Of a DNA stretch of 7,162 bases, positions 6,840 to 7,162 are shown piece by piece; position 1 is the stretch's first letter, and every line of letters begins with the position of its first letter. The notes beneath the pieces were generated by a model, which had not been told where the DNA came from, did not search any database, and saw only the letters and a list, made by a program, of their open reading frames with translations. The DNA is taken from contig CAMVAG010000115.1 in the NCBI GenBank assembly GCA_947165405.1, forward strand, positions 1-7,162, written 5' to 3'. The DNA is from an uncultured Selenomonadales bacterium. GTDB taxonomy: Bacteria > Bacillota > Negativicutes > Selenomonadales > Selenomonadaceae. Position numbers and translations under genes: made by a program.

Positions 6840-7162
6840 TTATTTACACAAGGGTAAATAGCAACCTTCGTTTATGCCCCAGCAAAAAGGAATTTCGCCA
6901 CGTGCATAGCGGCTTGTGCATTTGGTGGGTTTTATGGCTATGGGCACTCCGCCTGCAACCTGTTCGAGCTCTTCGTGGTCGAGCAGTTCGGCTTCGGCGG
7001 CGGCAATCTCAAGTTGCGTTGCCGTGACTTTGTAGCCGAGTTCATTAGCCGCACGAGATTTAACTTCAGCTTCGCTCAAGGTATCGTTGGCAAGGGCGAT
7101 GCGGTTAGCGACGGTGCCGAATCTTTTGGCAAGGTCTTCGTCGGCTTCAACATCGCGCATAA
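6840..7162 (-). CDS. Nif11-type leader RiPP precursor peptide, 5' end cut by the window edge
   Basis: The visible frame gives at least 106 residues from the ATG at 7160. The leader carries the Nif11 pattern: Asp-x-x-Leu near the N-terminus (EADEDLAKRF), Ala-x-Glu-x-Gly-Tyr at about 38-43, and an acidic end HEELEQVAGG (residues 62-71), a double-glycine type cleavage site used by peptidase-containing ABC exporters. The 35-residue core follows. Full Nif11 leaders usually have several residues before the part seen here, and the preceding codon is NTT (Phe, Leu, Ile or Val), fitting a Phe-Met-Arg-Asp reading; I therefore think the ATG at 7160 is internal and the true start lies outside the window. 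The gene ends in TAA 18 bases before the radical SAM gene, so the two are an operon. Product activity (bacteriocin, signal or other) cannot be told from sequence. Confidence 0.87.
   Translation of the reverse strand, partial: MRDVEADEDLAKRFGTVANRIALANDTLSEAEVKSRAANELGYKVTATQLEIAAAEAELLDHEELEQVAGGVPIAIKPTKCTSRYARGEIPFCWGINEGCYLPLCK
6843..6947 (-). other. Predicted RiPP core peptide, 35 residues with four cysteines
   Basis: After the Gly-Gly at residues 70-71 the core begins VPIAIKPTK and contains cysteines at visible residues 81, 93, 100 and 105 (spacings of 11, 6 and 4 residues), ending Leu-Cys-Lys. The first half is basic (Lys, Lys, Arg, Arg), and the second is aromatic and nearly neutral (Phe-Cys-Trp-Gly, Cys-Tyr-Leu-Pro). 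Four cysteines could give up to four thioethers with the radical SAM enzyme, or two disulfides. The Gly-Gly boundary is predicted from leader type, not proven. Confidence 0.72.

Overview
All supported genes in this window lie on the minus strand, so the layout reads from high to low coordinates. Strong AGGAGG/GGAGG ribosome binding sites, a WhiG/FliA-type motility sigma factor followed by a FapA-type protein, a small hypothetical and a membrane-anchored coiled-coil protein with a C-terminal helix-turn-helix, plus a BspA-like repeat protein, suggest a motile low-to-mid GC anaerobe of the Firmicutes. The Negativicutes (Selenomonas relatives) are my best guess. This placement is inferred from gene content and was not checked by a search.

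The right end (about 5412-7162) is a small RiPP (ribosomally made, modified peptide) locus. The precursor gene, cut by the window edge, has a Nif11-type leader ending in Ala-Gly-Gly and a 35-residue core with four cysteines. Eighteen bases downstream lies a 469-residue radical SAM/SPASM enzyme with all three classes of expected cysteine motif, which is the likely maturase. No exporter, protease or immunity gene is visible; any would lie beyond the right edge.

The middle (about 891-5377) is a tightly packed motility block: a two-helix membrane protein of unknown function, the sigma-28 factor fliA, a 95-base spacer filled by a striking inverted repeat made of GGAATTN heptads, fapA, a 107-residue hypothetical whose start had to be reassigned, and a SwrB/DUF6115-like membrane protein. 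A convincing intrinsic terminator follows at 854-885. The RiPP genes and the motility block are separated by only 34 bases with no terminator, so read-through from the RiPP genes into fliA is possible.

The left end (1-651) holds the beginning of a BspA-like leucine-rich repeat protein with its own ribosome binding site and a possible promoter. It has five exact 23-residue repeats and runs off the left edge. The most interesting parts are the uncharacterised four-cysteine RiPP, its unusual position against a flagellar sigma operon, and the heptad inverted repeat.
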